Both the position numbers and the translations under genes were made by a program. From Faecalibacterium sp. (lineage in GTDB: Bacteria; Bacillota; Clostridia; Oscillospirales; Ruminococcaceae), in the NCBI GenBank assembly GCA_017483235.1, contig JAFULE010000012.1, positions 1-12,384 of the forward strand: a stretch of 12,384 bases of DNA, written 5' to 3'. The notes under the pieces were generated by a model. That model worked only from the letters and a program-made list of their open reading frames with translations. It was not told the origin of the DNA and did no database searches. Position 1 is the first letter of the stretch, and every line of letters starts with the position of its first letter. Positions 5,735-12,384 of the stretch are shown here, in pieces.

Positions 5735-7279
5735 TTATTCCTCGTCCCAGTCGTCTTTCAGGAAGTGGATGTTGTTGATGAAAGCGCTCTGTTCGGGGTC
5801 GGTAAAGGTGGCTTCTTTGGCGTATTTGGCCAGCACGGCGGCGGTCTTTTTGGGATCGGCCAGAGTACCGGGGCCGCCAATGCAGCCGCCGGGGCAGCCC
5901 ATGCCCTCGAGCAGATAGCCGTTGTACTTGCCGGCCTTGGCCAGCAGCAGCATTTTGCGGCATTCGTCCAGCCCCTGTGCCGAAGCGATCTTCACTTCCT
6001 TGTCGGGGTACCATTCGTGGATCTTGTCGGCCACCGCTTTGGCAACGCCGCCCGATGCGGCAAAGGCGCGGCCCGCCGAAGAACCAAACTGCAGATCCTC
6101 GTCGGTTACCTCCAGATTGTCAAAGTCGATGTCGCGGGCCTCCATTATGCCGGCCAGCTCTTCAAAGGTCAGCACAAACGACACATCGCTGCGCACGGTG
6201 CGGCGCATGGCCTCCAGCTTTTTGGCCGAGCAGGGGCCAATAAAGCACATGCGGGCGTCCGGGTCGGCCTTTTTCAGCATGCGGGCGGTGAACACCATGG
6301 GGGTCATGGCCATTGAGATGTTTTTAGACAGATCGGGGAAGGTCTTTTTGGCCATCATGCTCCACGCAGGGCAGCAGCTGGTGGCCATAAAGGGCTTTTC
6401 GGCGGGAACCTCGGCCAAAAAGTCTTTGGCTTCGTCCACGGTGCACAGGTCGGCGCCGATGGCCACCTCGGCTACATCGTAGAAGCCCACAGCCCGCAGC
6501 GCGGCCCGCAGCTTGGCAGTGGTGTTCAGCTGGGGAAACTGGTTGACAAAGGCGGGGGCTACCAATGCGTAGATGCGGTCGCCCCGGTTGAAGCCCTGAA
6601 TCAGCTGATAGATCTGGGCTTTGTCGGCAATGGCGCCGAAGGGGCAGCTGACCAGACACTGCCCGCAGGAAACACACTTGTTGTAGTCGATGTCGGCCCG
6701 GCCCAGCTCATCCGACTTGATGGCCTTCATGCCGCAGGCAGCAGCACAGGGGCGCTCGGTTTTTACAATGGCGCCGTAGGGGCAAACTTCGGCACAGCGG
6801 CCGCACTTGATGCATTTGTCCTGATCGATACGGCTGCGGCCGTTCACAAAGCTGATGGCATCCTTGGGGCATACCTCCATGCAGGGGTGTGCAAGGCAGC
6901 CCTGGCAGAGGTTCGACACCTTGACCAGCTTTTCGGGGCAGCTGTTGCAGGCAAATTTGATCACATTGATCAGCGGGGGATCGTAGTATTTGTGGGCAAT
7001 GGAGGCATCCTCCAACCCGCTGACCGCACTGTTGTGCTCGTCGATGCGGCGGGTGGGCAGGCCAATGGCCAGACGCACACGCTCTTCAACAATGGCGCGC
7101 TCCAAAAAAATATCCTTGCGGAACTTGCCGACTTCGCCCGGCACAATGCTGAACGGAATCTGGCGCATCATGTGGTTGGCTTGTTCGCCTTTTACGTTGG
7201 CGTAGCCCATGCGGGCCACTTCGGTAAACACCTTGCGGCGAATCTGGGTAACGGTGGTGTTCATTCCACGAAAACTCAT
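5735..7279 (-). CDS. [FeFe] hydrogenase, group B-like, with ferredoxin domains
   Basis: A 514-residue cytoplasmic iron-sulfur enzyme. The ferredoxin part has CQGC....C...C (C125, C128, C133, C137), CIKCGRCAEVCP (C156-C166) and CVSCGQCLVSCP (C202-C212), plus the cysteine pairs C111/C114 and C178/C182. The H-cluster motifs are TSCCPAW (300-306), IGPCSAKK (347-354, C350) and EGMGCPGGCIGG (458-469, C462 and C466). The IGPC and EGMGC variants, instead of MPC and EVMAC, are what I know of group B enzymes from anaerobic Firmicutes. They reduce protons to H2 or oxidise H2, probably with ferredoxin. I chose ATG 7279 because AAGGAG (plus 7290-7295) lies 10 bases upstream; the frame stays open to 7501, but that extension crosses the promoter. 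No maturase genes are in the window. It appears monocistronic. Confidence 0.92.
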   Translation of the reverse strand: MSFRGMNTTVTQIRRKVFTEVARMGYANVKGEQANHMMRQIPFSIVPGEVGKFRKDIFLERAIVEERVRLAIGLPTRRIDEHNSAVSGLEDASIAHKYYDPPLINVIKFACNSCPEKLVKVSNLCQGCLAHPCMEVCPKDAISFVNGRSRIDQDKCIKCGRCAEVCPYGAIVKTERPCAAACGMKAIKSDELGRADIDYNKCVSCGQCLVSCPFGAIADKAQIYQLIQGFNRGDRIYALVAPAFVNQFPQLNTTAKLRAALRAVGFYDVAEVAIGADLCTVDEAKDFLAEVPAEKPFMATSCCPAWSMMAKKTFPDLSKNISMAMTPMVFTARMLKKADPDARMCFIGPCSAKKLEAMRRTVRSDVSFVLTFEELAGIMEARDIDFDNLEVTDEDLQFGSSAGRAFAASGGVAKAVADKIHEWYPDKEVKIASAQGLDECRKMLLLAKAGKYNGYLLEGMGCPGGCIGGPGTLADPKKTAAVLAKYAKEATFTDPEQSAFINNIHFLKDDWDEE

Positions 7280-7357
7280 GCAGTACACGCTCCTTGGCAT
7301 TATCGTCAGCACCGGCAAATACCGGCGCGGTTGGTACGAAGGCTCGTATCGGCCCTT

Positions 7358-7366
7358 ATTATAACA
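7358..7366 (-). promoter_or_regulatory. Extended -10 promoter of the hydrogenase gene
   Basis: On the minus strand the box is TGTTATAAT, a perfect TATAAT with an upstream TG, preceded by a T/A-rich stretch. No good -35 is present at 17 bases. Transcription should start near plus 7351, giving a leader of about 70 bases before the ATG at 7279. The remainder of the 7280-7527 gap holds only this promoter and the mtaB terminator. Confidence 0.65.
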
Positions 7367-7481
7367 AAAATAACTTTGAACGGAAAGGGAAATTTGTTCC
7401 AGTTGGCGTGGTTTTTGCAAAGTTGTAGCCTTGCCCGCTTTGATTGCCCTGCCGGCAAAAAAACTGGTAAAACTGTGCATG

Positions 7482-7515
7482 AAAACGCCGCCCCTCGGCA
7501 AAAGAAGGGCGGCGT
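7482..7515 (-). terminator. Terminator of mtaB
   Basis: On the minus strand an 11-bp stem, ACGCCGCCCTT with AGGGGCGGCGT (one G-U pair), encloses a nine-base loop and is followed by only TTTT before other bases (plus 7481-7485). The tail is short, but the position, just 12 bases after the stop codon, is right. Confidence 0.65.
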
Positions 7516-7527
7516 GGTGTGGCGTTA

Positions 7528-8823
7528 TTACAAAAGCTCGGCTTTGACCCGGGTGCCGTCGTACTCGCCCAGACGTACCCGCACGATCTGGCCCGAGGCA
7601 TGGCCCGGTGCACTGACCAGCACCGGCACGTACAGCCGGGTGTAGCCGGTGAACAGGGTGCCGGACAGCTGATTTTCCAGCAGAACGGTGTCTTCGGTGC
7701 CGACCAGTTTTGCCAGTGTCTGCACCCGCACCTCTTCGGCTGCGGCGTTCATCCGGCGACTGCGGTCCTGCTTGGCCCGCTCGTGGATCTGGCCGGGGAA
7801 ATCGTAGGCCGGGGTGCCCTTGCGGCGGGAATAGGGGAACACGTGCACCTTCAAAAAGCCCACCCTGCGCAAAAATTCGCAGCTTTCGGCAAAATCTTCT
7901 TCGCTTTCGCCGGGGAAACCGCAGATGCAGTCGGTGGTAAAGCTGATGTTATTTTCGCCAAAGGCGGCCTTCAGCTTTTCCACCACGGTCAGATACTGCT
8001 CGGCTGTGTACACCCGGCGCATCCGACGCAATGTGGCGGTGCAGCCGCTCTGCAGGCTGAGGTGGAACTGAGGGCACAGCTTTTGGATCCGGCTCAGCCG
8101 GGCAATGGCGTCGTCGGTGAGCATGTCCGGGTCAAGGCTGCCCAGTCGGATGCGCTCGATGTCTTCCACTGCGGCGCACTTTTCCACCAGCTCGGTCAAA
8201 TTGGTACCGGTGTCCTGCCCGTAGCTGGGCAGGCTGATGGCGCTGAGCACCACCTCGCGGTAACCGGCGGCAGCCAGAGTATTCAACTCGTTCAGAATGC
8301 TTTCTTCGCTGCGGCTGCGCACCCGGCCGCGGGCGCGGGGGATCACGCAATAGGCACATTGACGGTTGCAGCCGTCCTCCACCTTGATAAAGGCGCGGGT
8401 ATGACTTTCGAACCGTTCCACCGGCAGCTCTTCAAACAGCTCGCCCTTTTCGTGAGGTTTTACATCCACAATCCGCTCATGGCCGGCCAGCAGCTTGTTC
8501 ACATTGTCCAGGATGGCCTTGCGGTCGCCGTTGCCGCACACAAGATCTGCTTCCATAAACGCGGCGGCCTCTTCGGGAAAAGCCTGCGGGTAGCAGCCGG
8601 TCAGCACGGTGACTGCGCCGGGGTTTTCGCGCTTTGCACGGCGCAGCCACTTGCGGCTTTTCTGGTCGCCGAAGTTGGTCACCGTGCAGCTGTTTACAAT
8701 ATAAACATCGGCCGCTTCGCCTTCCGGCACGATGGTATAACCGTTCTGGCGGAACAGGTGTTCCAGCGCGCCGGTTTCGTTCAGGTTGACCTTGCAGCCT
8801 AGGGTGTAAAAACAAATACGCAT
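7528..8823 (-). CDS. mtaB: tRNA t6A37 C2-methylthiotransferase MtaB
   Basis: A 431-residue radical-SAM methylthiotransferase that converts t6A37 to ms2t6A37 in ANN-decoding tRNAs. The N-terminal UPF0004 domain holds the cluster cysteines C10 (TLGCKVN), C46 (NSCTVTN) and C77 (TGCYPQ). The radical-SAM motif is GCNRQCAYC with C152, C156 and C159, and a C-terminal TRAM-like segment covers the last 60 or so residues. The NSCTVT...DQKSRK pattern separates MtaB from MiaB (which has NTCxVR) and from RimO. The start is ATG 8823, behind a purine-rich AAAGGA site 7 bases upstream; the frame runs open further to 9261 but there it is antisense to the carboxypeptidase. Two TAA stops stand in tandem at 7525-7530. 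It is divergent from the carboxypeptidase gene. Confidence 0.93.
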   Translation of the reverse strand: MRICFYTLGCKVNLNETGALEHLFRQNGYTIVPEGEAADVYIVNSCTVTNFGDQKSRKWLRRAKRENPGAVTVLTGCYPQAFPEEAAAFMEADLVCGNGDRKAILDNVNKLLAGHERIVDVKPHEKGELFEELPVERFESHTRAFIKVEDGCNRQCAYCVIPRARGRVRSRSEESILNELNTLAAAGYREVVLSAISLPSYGQDTGTNLTELVEKCAAVEDIERIRLGSLDPDMLTDDAIARLSRIQKLCPQFHLSLQSGCTATLRRMRRVYTAEQYLTVVEKLKAAFGENNISFTTDCICGFPGESEEDFAESCEFLRRVGFLKVHVFPYSRRKGTPAYDFPGQIHERAKQDRSRRMNAAAEEVRVQTLAKLVGTEDTVLLENQLSGTLFTGYTRLYVPVLVSAPGHASGQIVRVRLGEYDGTRVKAELL

Positions 8824-8848
8824 AACGGGTTCCTTTCCTTTCGCGAAT

Positions 8849-8877
8849 ATTATACTGTAACCGGGATGAAAGCACAA
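8849..8877 (-). promoter_or_regulatory. Promoter of mtaB
   Basis: On the minus strand, TATAAT (plus 8849-8854) is perfect and TTGTGC (plus 8872-8877) sits 17 bases upstream as a weak -35. The leader would be about 20 bases, just covering the ribosome site. Confidence 0.6.
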
Positions 8878-8893
8878 CCCGCCCGCATACAAT
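8866..8893 (+). promoter_or_regulatory. Possible promoter of the D-Ala-D-Ala carboxypeptidase gene
   Basis: ATGAAA (8866-8871) and TACAAT (8888-8893) are 16 bases apart. They interleave with the mtaB promoter on the other strand, so the two divergent genes may compete for polymerase. The -35 is a poor match. Confidence 0.35.
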
Positions 8894-8934
8894 GCACTGA
8901 ACAAAAATTTCCAGACAGGCGAGGAGAAATCGGA

Positions 8935-10185
8935 ATGGACAAACGCAACTTTGCGCTGGTGTGCTGCGCGGTGTTTACCTTTTGGCTGTTTGCGCTGGCT
9001 TTTGGCAGCGCAAACGGATATGGCCTGCGATACAAAGCGGTAGAGCAGGCACCGGTGATGCAAACTGCGGCAAAAGTACAAACTGCAGCCGAACCGTCGG
9101 CCGGGGCGGTGCAGCCCCAGCTGACACTCAACTGTAAGGCAGCACTGCTGATGGATCAGGCCACCGGTACAGTGCTGTACGAAAAAAATGCCGACCAGCA
9201 GCTGCCCATTGCCTCGATCACCAAGGTGATGACCATGCTGCTGACCTTTGAAGCAATGCACGAGGGCAGGGTGTCAAAGCAGGATATCGTGCCGGTCAGC
9301 GAGCATTCCTATAGTATGGGCGGCAGCCAGATCTGGCTGGAGCCGGGCGAACAGTTTACGTTGGATGAGATGCTGCGGGCTATCTGTGTGGCCAGCGCCA
9401 ACGATGCCGCAGTGGCGGTGGCCGAGTTTATCGGCGGCAGCGAGCCGGTGTTTGTGCAGCAGATGAATGCCCGGGCCACCCAGCTGGGTATGAACAGCAC
9501 CAACTTCTGCAATGCCTGCGGGCTGGACCAGGCCGGCCATCTGAGCACGGCGCGGGATGTGGCACTGTTGAGCCGTGAGATCTTAAACAGCTGCCCCGAG
9601 GTGACGAGCTATACCACCATCTGGACCGACGGTCTGCGCGGCGGGCAGACCCAACTGGTCAACACCAATAAATTGCTGCGGCGATACAATGGCATTACCG
9701 GGCTGAAAACCGGTACCACCGGCGGGGCAGGGGTGTGTATCACGGCGTCGGCCACACGGGACGGTCTTTCGCTCATCGCGGTGGTTCTGGGAGCGCCCGG
9801 CAGCACCGAACGGTTTGATGCGGCCACCACCTTGCTTGATTACGGCTTTGCCAATTACGCAGCGGTGCCGCTGCCTGATCTGGCCGCCGCGCCGCTGACC
9901 CTGCAGGTTGTCGGCGGCGAAGAGGTGACTGTCCGGCTGGACTATGCTGCCCTGCCGCCTGCGCTGCTTTTGCCCAAAGGGCAGGCAGGGCAGGTCACCG
10001 CACAGGTGCAGCTGCCCCAAAGCGCCCCAGCCCCGGTGCTGGCGGGGGATGAACTGGGAAGTGTGGCACTGTACCGCGGCGAACAACTGCTGGGCCAATA
10101 CCCGATTACCGCCGCCGAAGACGATCCGCAGCTGGAATTTTCCGGTGCACTGCAGCTGCTGCTGCAAAGCCTTGCGGGGGCATAA
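8935..10185 (+). CDS. D-alanyl-D-alanine carboxypeptidase (PBP5/DacA family)
   Basis: A 416-residue penicillin-binding protein of the S11 peptidase family that removes the terminal D-Ala from peptidoglycan stem peptides outside the membrane. The three active-site motifs are present: SITK with S94 and K97, SAN at 154-156, and KTG at 258-260. A hydrophobic N-terminal segment at residues 6-24 acts as signal peptide or anchor, followed by a Pro/Ala/Gln-rich linker (about 38-62). The transpeptidase-like domain spans about 63-310, and a PBP5-type beta C-terminal domain covers about 315-400. The C-terminus ends LQLLLQSLAGA, without the clear basic amphipathic anchor of classical PBP5, so N-terminal anchoring may be used. 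ATG 8935 follows GAGGAG at 8921-8926; a frame-extending ATG at 8866 overlaps the promoter region. Confidence 0.93.
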   Translation: MDKRNFALVCCAVFTFWLFALAFGSANGYGLRYKAVEQAPVMQTAAKVQTAAEPSAGAVQPQLTLNCKAALLMDQATGTVLYEKNADQQLPIASITKVMTMLLTFEAMHEGRVSKQDIVPVSEHSYSMGGSQIWLEPGEQFTLDEMLRAICVASANDAAVAVAEFIGGSEPVFVQQMNARATQLGMNSTNFCNACGLDQAGHLSTARDVALLSREILNSCPEVTSYTTIWTDGLRGGQTQLVNTNKLLRRYNGITGLKTGTTGGAGVCITASATRDGLSLIAVVLGAPGSTERFDAATTLLDYGFANYAAVPLPDLAAAPLTLQVVGGEEVTVRLDYAALPPALLLPKGQAGQVTAQVQLPQSAPAPVLAGDELGSVALYRGEQLLGQYPITAAEDDPQLEFSGALQLLLQSLAGA

Positions 10186-10205
10186 CACACAACCCAAAAG
10201 CCATC

Positions 10206-10250
10206 GCGGCACAGGTTTGCCTTGTTGAAAAGGGCCTGCGCCGCTTTTTT
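10206..10250 (+). terminator. Rho-independent terminator of the carboxypeptidase gene
   Basis: GCGGCACAGG (10206-10215) pairs with CCTGCGCCGC (10235-10244) with one A-C mismatch. The loop can form an inner CCTT/AAGG helix, and six T follow (10245-10250). It lies 20 bases after the stop codon. Confidence 0.8.
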
Positions 10251-10323
10251 GGCAGGTTGCTCAAAAGTGTTTGGCAAAATCTGAACCTACTGTAAATTTG
10301 ACACGAAAACTAAAGCTTTTTCC

Positions 10324-10352
10324 TTGACTTTACTGTTGGGGAATTGTACACT
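10324..10352 (+). promoter_or_regulatory. Promoter of pgi with a palindrome at the start site
   Basis: TTGACT (10324-10329) and TACACT (10347-10352) are 17 bases apart. The perfect 8-bp palindrome TGATATCA (10352-10359) covers the end of the -10 and the expected start, and the leader carries a small hairpin, AAATTG (10363-10368) with CAATTT (10374-10379), just before the GGGAGG ribosome site. Confidence 0.75.
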
Positions 10353-10400
10353 GATATCAATGAAATTGTAACGCAATTTTAATGGGAGGTTAAGCGAATC

Positions 10401-11732
10401 ATGAGCGTATCCTTTAATACAAAGCATCTGAATGCCTTTATTGCCGAGCATGAATATGCCGCTATTTATCCTCAGGTAGCCGCTGCCCACGAAATGCTGG
10501 AAGCCAAAAACGGCCCCGGCAACGACTTTTTGGGTTGGATGTATCAGCCCCGCGACTACGATAAGGAAGAGTTTGCCCGCATCAAGGAAGCTGCCAAGAA
10601 GATCCGTGAAGAGTCGGATGTTCTGATCGTTGCCGGCATCGGCGGCAGCTATCTGGGCGCCCGCGCCGTGATCGAAGCGGTCAAGGGTATGTACCACAAC
10701 GATGTGGACGATGGCCTGAAGATCTACTTCTGCGGCAACAACATCAGCCCCAGCTATCTGAACACCATTCTGGATATCTGCAAGGGCAAGCGTGTGTCGG
10801 TCAACGTCATCTCCAAGTCCGGCACCACCACCGAAACCAGTCTGGCGTTCCGTGTGCTGCGCAAGTTCCTGGAAGAGCAGGTAGGCGAGGAAGAAGCCAA
10901 CAACCGCATCTATGCCACCACCGACAAGGCCCGCGGCATTCTCAAGCAGCTGGCTGACAGCAAGGGCTGGCCCACCTTCGTGGTTCCCGACGACATCGGC
11001 GGCCGTTTCTCGGTGCTCAGCGCCGTGGGCCTGCTGCCCATCGCCTGCACCGGCATCGACATCGACGCCCTGATGCAGGGTGCTGCCGACGCTATGGCGC
11101 GCTTCTCCAAGCTGGGCCCCGACAACGATGCTTACAAGTATGCTGCTGCCCGCAACATTCTGTACCGCAAGGGCAAACAAATCGAGATTCTCGAGTGCTA
11201 CGAGCCCGACTTCACCTTGATGAACGAGTGGTACAAGCAGCTGTTCGGCGAAAGCGAAGGCAAGGATCAGAAGGGCCTGTTCCCCGCCAGCTGCATCTTC
11301 TCCACCGACCTGCATTCCATGGGCCAGTTCATTCAGGACGGCGCCCGCAATATGTTCGAGACCATCGTCAACGTCAAGAACCCCGTCTCCGATCTGTATC
11401 TGGAAGAGGTCGAGGGCAACTTCGACGGCTTGAACTTCCTGGCCAACCAGAACATGAGCGTGGTCAACCGCAAGGCAATGGAAGGCACCATTCTGGCCCA
11501 CATCGAGGGCGGCGTACCCCAGCTGCTGATCGACGTGGATGATCTGTCGGCCTACAACGTGGGCTACCTGATCTACTTCTTCTGGCGTGCCTGTGCCTGC
11601 AGCGGCTATCTGCTGAGCGTCAACCCCTTCAACCAGCCCGGTGTTGAGGATTACAAGAAGAACATGTTCGCCCTGTTGGGCAAGCCCGGCTACGAAGAGC
11701 TGACCGCTGCTCTGGAAGCCAAACTGAAGTAA
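10401..11732 (+). CDS. pgi: Glucose-6-phosphate isomerase
   Basis: A 443-residue cytoplasmic glycolytic enzyme interconverting glucose-6-phosphate and fructose-6-phosphate. The family signatures are clear: GIGGSYLGARA (79-89), the sugar-phosphate loop SKSGTTTETS (138-147), GESEGKDQKG (283-292) with the catalytic-base candidate E286, DLHSMGQ with the ring-opening H305, and the C-terminal signature NPFNQPGVEDYKKN (408-421) with K419/K420. The length matches the short Firmicutes form (about 450 residues) rather than the roughly 550-residue enterobacterial form. ATG 10401 follows GGGAGG at 10384-10389 with an 11-base spacer. The gene has a near-consensus promoter, and no terminator separates it from the P-loop gene 56 bases downstream. 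Codon choice looks highly optimised, as expected of an abundant enzyme. Confidence 0.96.
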   Translation: MSVSFNTKHLNAFIAEHEYAAIYPQVAAAHEMLEAKNGPGNDFLGWMYQPRDYDKEEFARIKEAAKKIREESDVLIVAGIGGSYLGARAVIEAVKGMYHNDVDDGLKIYFCGNNISPSYLNTILDICKGKRVSVNVISKSGTTTETSLAFRVLRKFLEEQVGEEEANNRIYATTDKARGILKQLADSKGWPTFVVPDDIGGRFSVLSAVGLLPIACTGIDIDALMQGAADAMARFSKLGPDNDAYKYAAARNILYRKGKQIEILECYEPDFTLMNEWYKQLFGESEGKDQKGLFPASCIFSTDLHSMGQFIQDGARNMFETIVNVKNPVSDLYLEEVEGNFDGLNFLANQNMSVVNRKAMEGTILAHIEGGVPQLLIDVDDLSAYNVGYLIYFFWRACACSGYLLSVNPFNQPGVEDYKKNMFALLGKPGYEELTAALEAKLK

Positions 11733-11788
11733 GAAAAACCAATGATTCTGGCGCTTTCGGGCGCTGCAAATATAGGAGGACACACATT

Positions 11789-12193
11789 ATGATTAAACTG
11801 ATCATCGGTACCAAGGGCTCCGGCAAGACCAAGGCTATGATCGACATGATCAACGACAACGTCAAAACCACCAAGGGCAACGTTGTTGTGGTCGAAAAGG
11901 GCATGAAGCTCACCTACGACATCGCCCCCGCAGCCCGTCTGATCGATCTGGACGAGTACAAGATCTCTGGCGGCAAAATGCTGTACGGCTTCATCGCCGG
12001 CCTGCTGGCCAGCAACTATGATATCACCGATATCTATGTGGACGGCATTCTGAAGGTTATGGACCACAGCCTGAACAAGCTGGGTGTTGTGCTGGACGAG
12101 ATTGCTGCCATCACCGGCGACAGCGTCAACGCTGTGATCACCGTCAGCGCCAACGAAGCTGACCTGCCCAGCGACGTGAAGAAGTACCTGTAA
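11789..12193 (+). CDS. Small P-loop nucleotide-binding protein of unknown function
   Basis: A 134-residue soluble protein. It opens with MIKLIIGTKGSGKTKAM, a Walker A motif (GxxGxGKT, residues 7-14, K13 and T14), and has a Walker B-like strand DIYVDG with D85. Between them, NVVVVEKG (31-38) and ARLIDLDEY (49-57) look like core strands of a RecA/kinase-like fold. I do not recognise a named function; similar short clostridial proteins are sometimes annotated only as ATP-binding, and there is no lid or second domain to define a kinase. ATG 11789 follows a perfect AGGAGG at 11774-11779 with an ideal spacer. It lies 56 bases after pgi with only a weak GCGC hairpin (about 11748-11766) lacking a T tract between, so it is probably co-transcribed. 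It ends before a terminator at 12227. Confidence 0.85.
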   Translation: MIKLIIGTKGSGKTKAMIDMINDNVKTTKGNVVVVEKGMKLTYDIAPAARLIDLDEYKISGGKMLYGFIAGLLASNYDITDIYVDGILKVMDHSLNKLGVVLDEIAAITGDSVNAVITVSANEADLPSDVKKYL

Positions 12194-12225
12194 GGTACGC
12201 GCCGCGTCCCCTGTGCAAAACGAGC

Positions 12226-12262
12226 GGGGCCGCCAAATTTTGGCGGCCCTATTTCATTTTGG
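12226..12262 (+). terminator. Rho-independent terminator of the pgi/P-loop unit
   Basis: GGGCCGCCA (12227-12235) pairs perfectly with TGGCGGCCC (12241-12249) around AATTT; the arms can zip further because AAATTT is itself palindromic. The tail TATTTCATTTT is interrupted but T-rich. Confidence 0.75.
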
Positions 12263-12265
12263 GTA

Positions 12266-12294
12266 TTGACAAAGTGCGGCCGGAACGATATACT
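12266..12294 (+). promoter_or_regulatory. Consensus promoter of the last gene
   Basis: A perfect TTGACA (12266-12271) and TATACT (12289-12294) are separated by 17 bases. The predicted start is about 20 bases before the ATG at 12322. Confidence 0.85.
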
Positions 12295-12321
12295 AACAAG
12301 GCAGCCTTTTAGAGGTGTACT

Positions 12322-12384
12322 ATGCTATTTGACCTGAAACAATATTTCGACACCGGGAAACGCCCCTACGAAGCCGCTTTTATA
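12322..12384 (+). CDS. Start of a CDS cut by the window end, possibly DUF177/YceD-like
   Basis: Only 21 codons are visible, encoding MLFDLKQYFDTGKRPYEAAF. AGAGG at 12311-12315 sits 6 bases before the ATG, and a consensus promoter precedes it, so a gene start is well supported. The short hydrophobic-Asp-Leu opening (M-L-F-D-L) resembles the N-terminus of DUF177/YceD proteins, which in Firmicutes usually precede rpmF (ribosomal protein L32). Twenty-one residues are too few to be sure. Confidence 0.6.
   Translation, partial: MLFDLKQYFDTGKRPYEAAFI

Noticed and set aside
7280..7501. A 74-residue N-terminal extension of the hydrogenase in the same open frame
   Set aside because: It runs through the TGTTATAAT promoter box and has no ribosome site, while ATG 7279 has AAGGAG 10 bases upstream and begins a normal-looking protein.
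8824..9261. A long N-terminal extension of MtaB
   Set aside because: It is antisense to the carboxypeptidase start and crosses the TATAAT promoter of mtaB; ATG 8823 starts the canonical MRICFYTLGCKVN.
10298..10303. A perfect TTGACA upstream of pgi
   Set aside because: No -10 element lies 16-18 bases downstream; the TTGACT/TACACT pair at 10324-10352 fits better.
11748..11766. Terminator between pgi and the P-loop gene
   Set aside because: Only a GCGC/GCGC core pairs well and there is no T tract, so termination there is unlikely.
10287..11783. A 498-codon open frame antisense to pgi, and similar long antisense frames over the other genes
   Set aside because: They are mirrors of GC-rich, codon-biased genes, have no ribosome sites and give low-complexity, family-less translations.
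1..12384. CRISPR array, insertion sequence, prophage, toxin-antitoxin or defence genes
   Set aside because: No regularly spaced repeats, transposase, integrase or recognisable defence or toxin domains were seen on either strand.

Overview
The window looks like a chromosomal stretch of a GC-rich anaerobic Firmicute, most likely a gut Oscillospiraceae/Ruminococcaceae member of the Faecalibacterium/Gemmiger/Subdoligranulum type. This is inferred from strong AGGAGG-type ribosome sites, TTGACA/TATAAT promoters, a short Firmicutes-type glucose-6-phosphate isomerase, a group B-like [FeFe] hydrogenase and a two-zinc-ribbon protein typical of Clostridia. I see no phage, transposon, CRISPR or plasmid gene. 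Most of the window is housekeeping or conserved clostridial gene content, with well-spaced promoters and terminators.

Layout. 1-2156 (+) is the end of an operon: the C-terminal part of a family 2 glycosyltransferase, a DUF5662-like protein with an HD-phosphohydrolase-like His/Asp pattern, and an amidohydrolase-2 TIM-barrel enzyme joined to it by an ATGA overlap. 2195-3065 (+) is an alpha/beta hydrolase with its own consensus promoter. It converges on a cyclase-family metallohydrolase (3135-3890, -) across a shared 12-bp bidirectional terminator. 4071-4247 (-) is a complete tRNA-Leu(CAA) unit with promoter and terminator. 4349-4864 (+) is a zinc-ribbon protein gene with a consensus promoter, a roughly 130-nt structured leader that contains a 77-nt degenerate tRNA-like fold, and a terminator.

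4872-5630 (-) is a DUF1624/HGSNAT-like membrane protein. 5735-7279 (-) is a 514-residue [FeFe] hydrogenase with ferredoxin-like clusters and H-cluster motifs. 7528-8823 (-) is MtaB, the tRNA t6A methylthiotransferase, divergent from a D-Ala-D-Ala carboxypeptidase (8935-10185, +). 10324-12193 (+) is pgi followed, without an intervening terminator, by a 134-residue P-loop protein of unknown function. A consensus promoter at 12266-12294 then drives a gene cut off by the window end, possibly a DUF177/YceD protein.

Functionally, the genes cover cell-surface glycan synthesis (glycosyltransferase), peptidoglycan trimming (carboxypeptidase), central carbon metabolism (pgi), fermentative hydrogen metabolism or sensing (hydrogenase) and tRNA biology (tRNA-Leu, MtaB). 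The least ordinary parts are the tRNA-like leader of the zinc-ribbon gene with a possible Shine-Dalgarno-sequestering switch, the group B hydrogenase, the HD-like DUF5662 protein in a glycosyltransferase operon, and the small P-loop protein linked to pgi. No wholly new multi-gene system can be demonstrated from this sequence alone.
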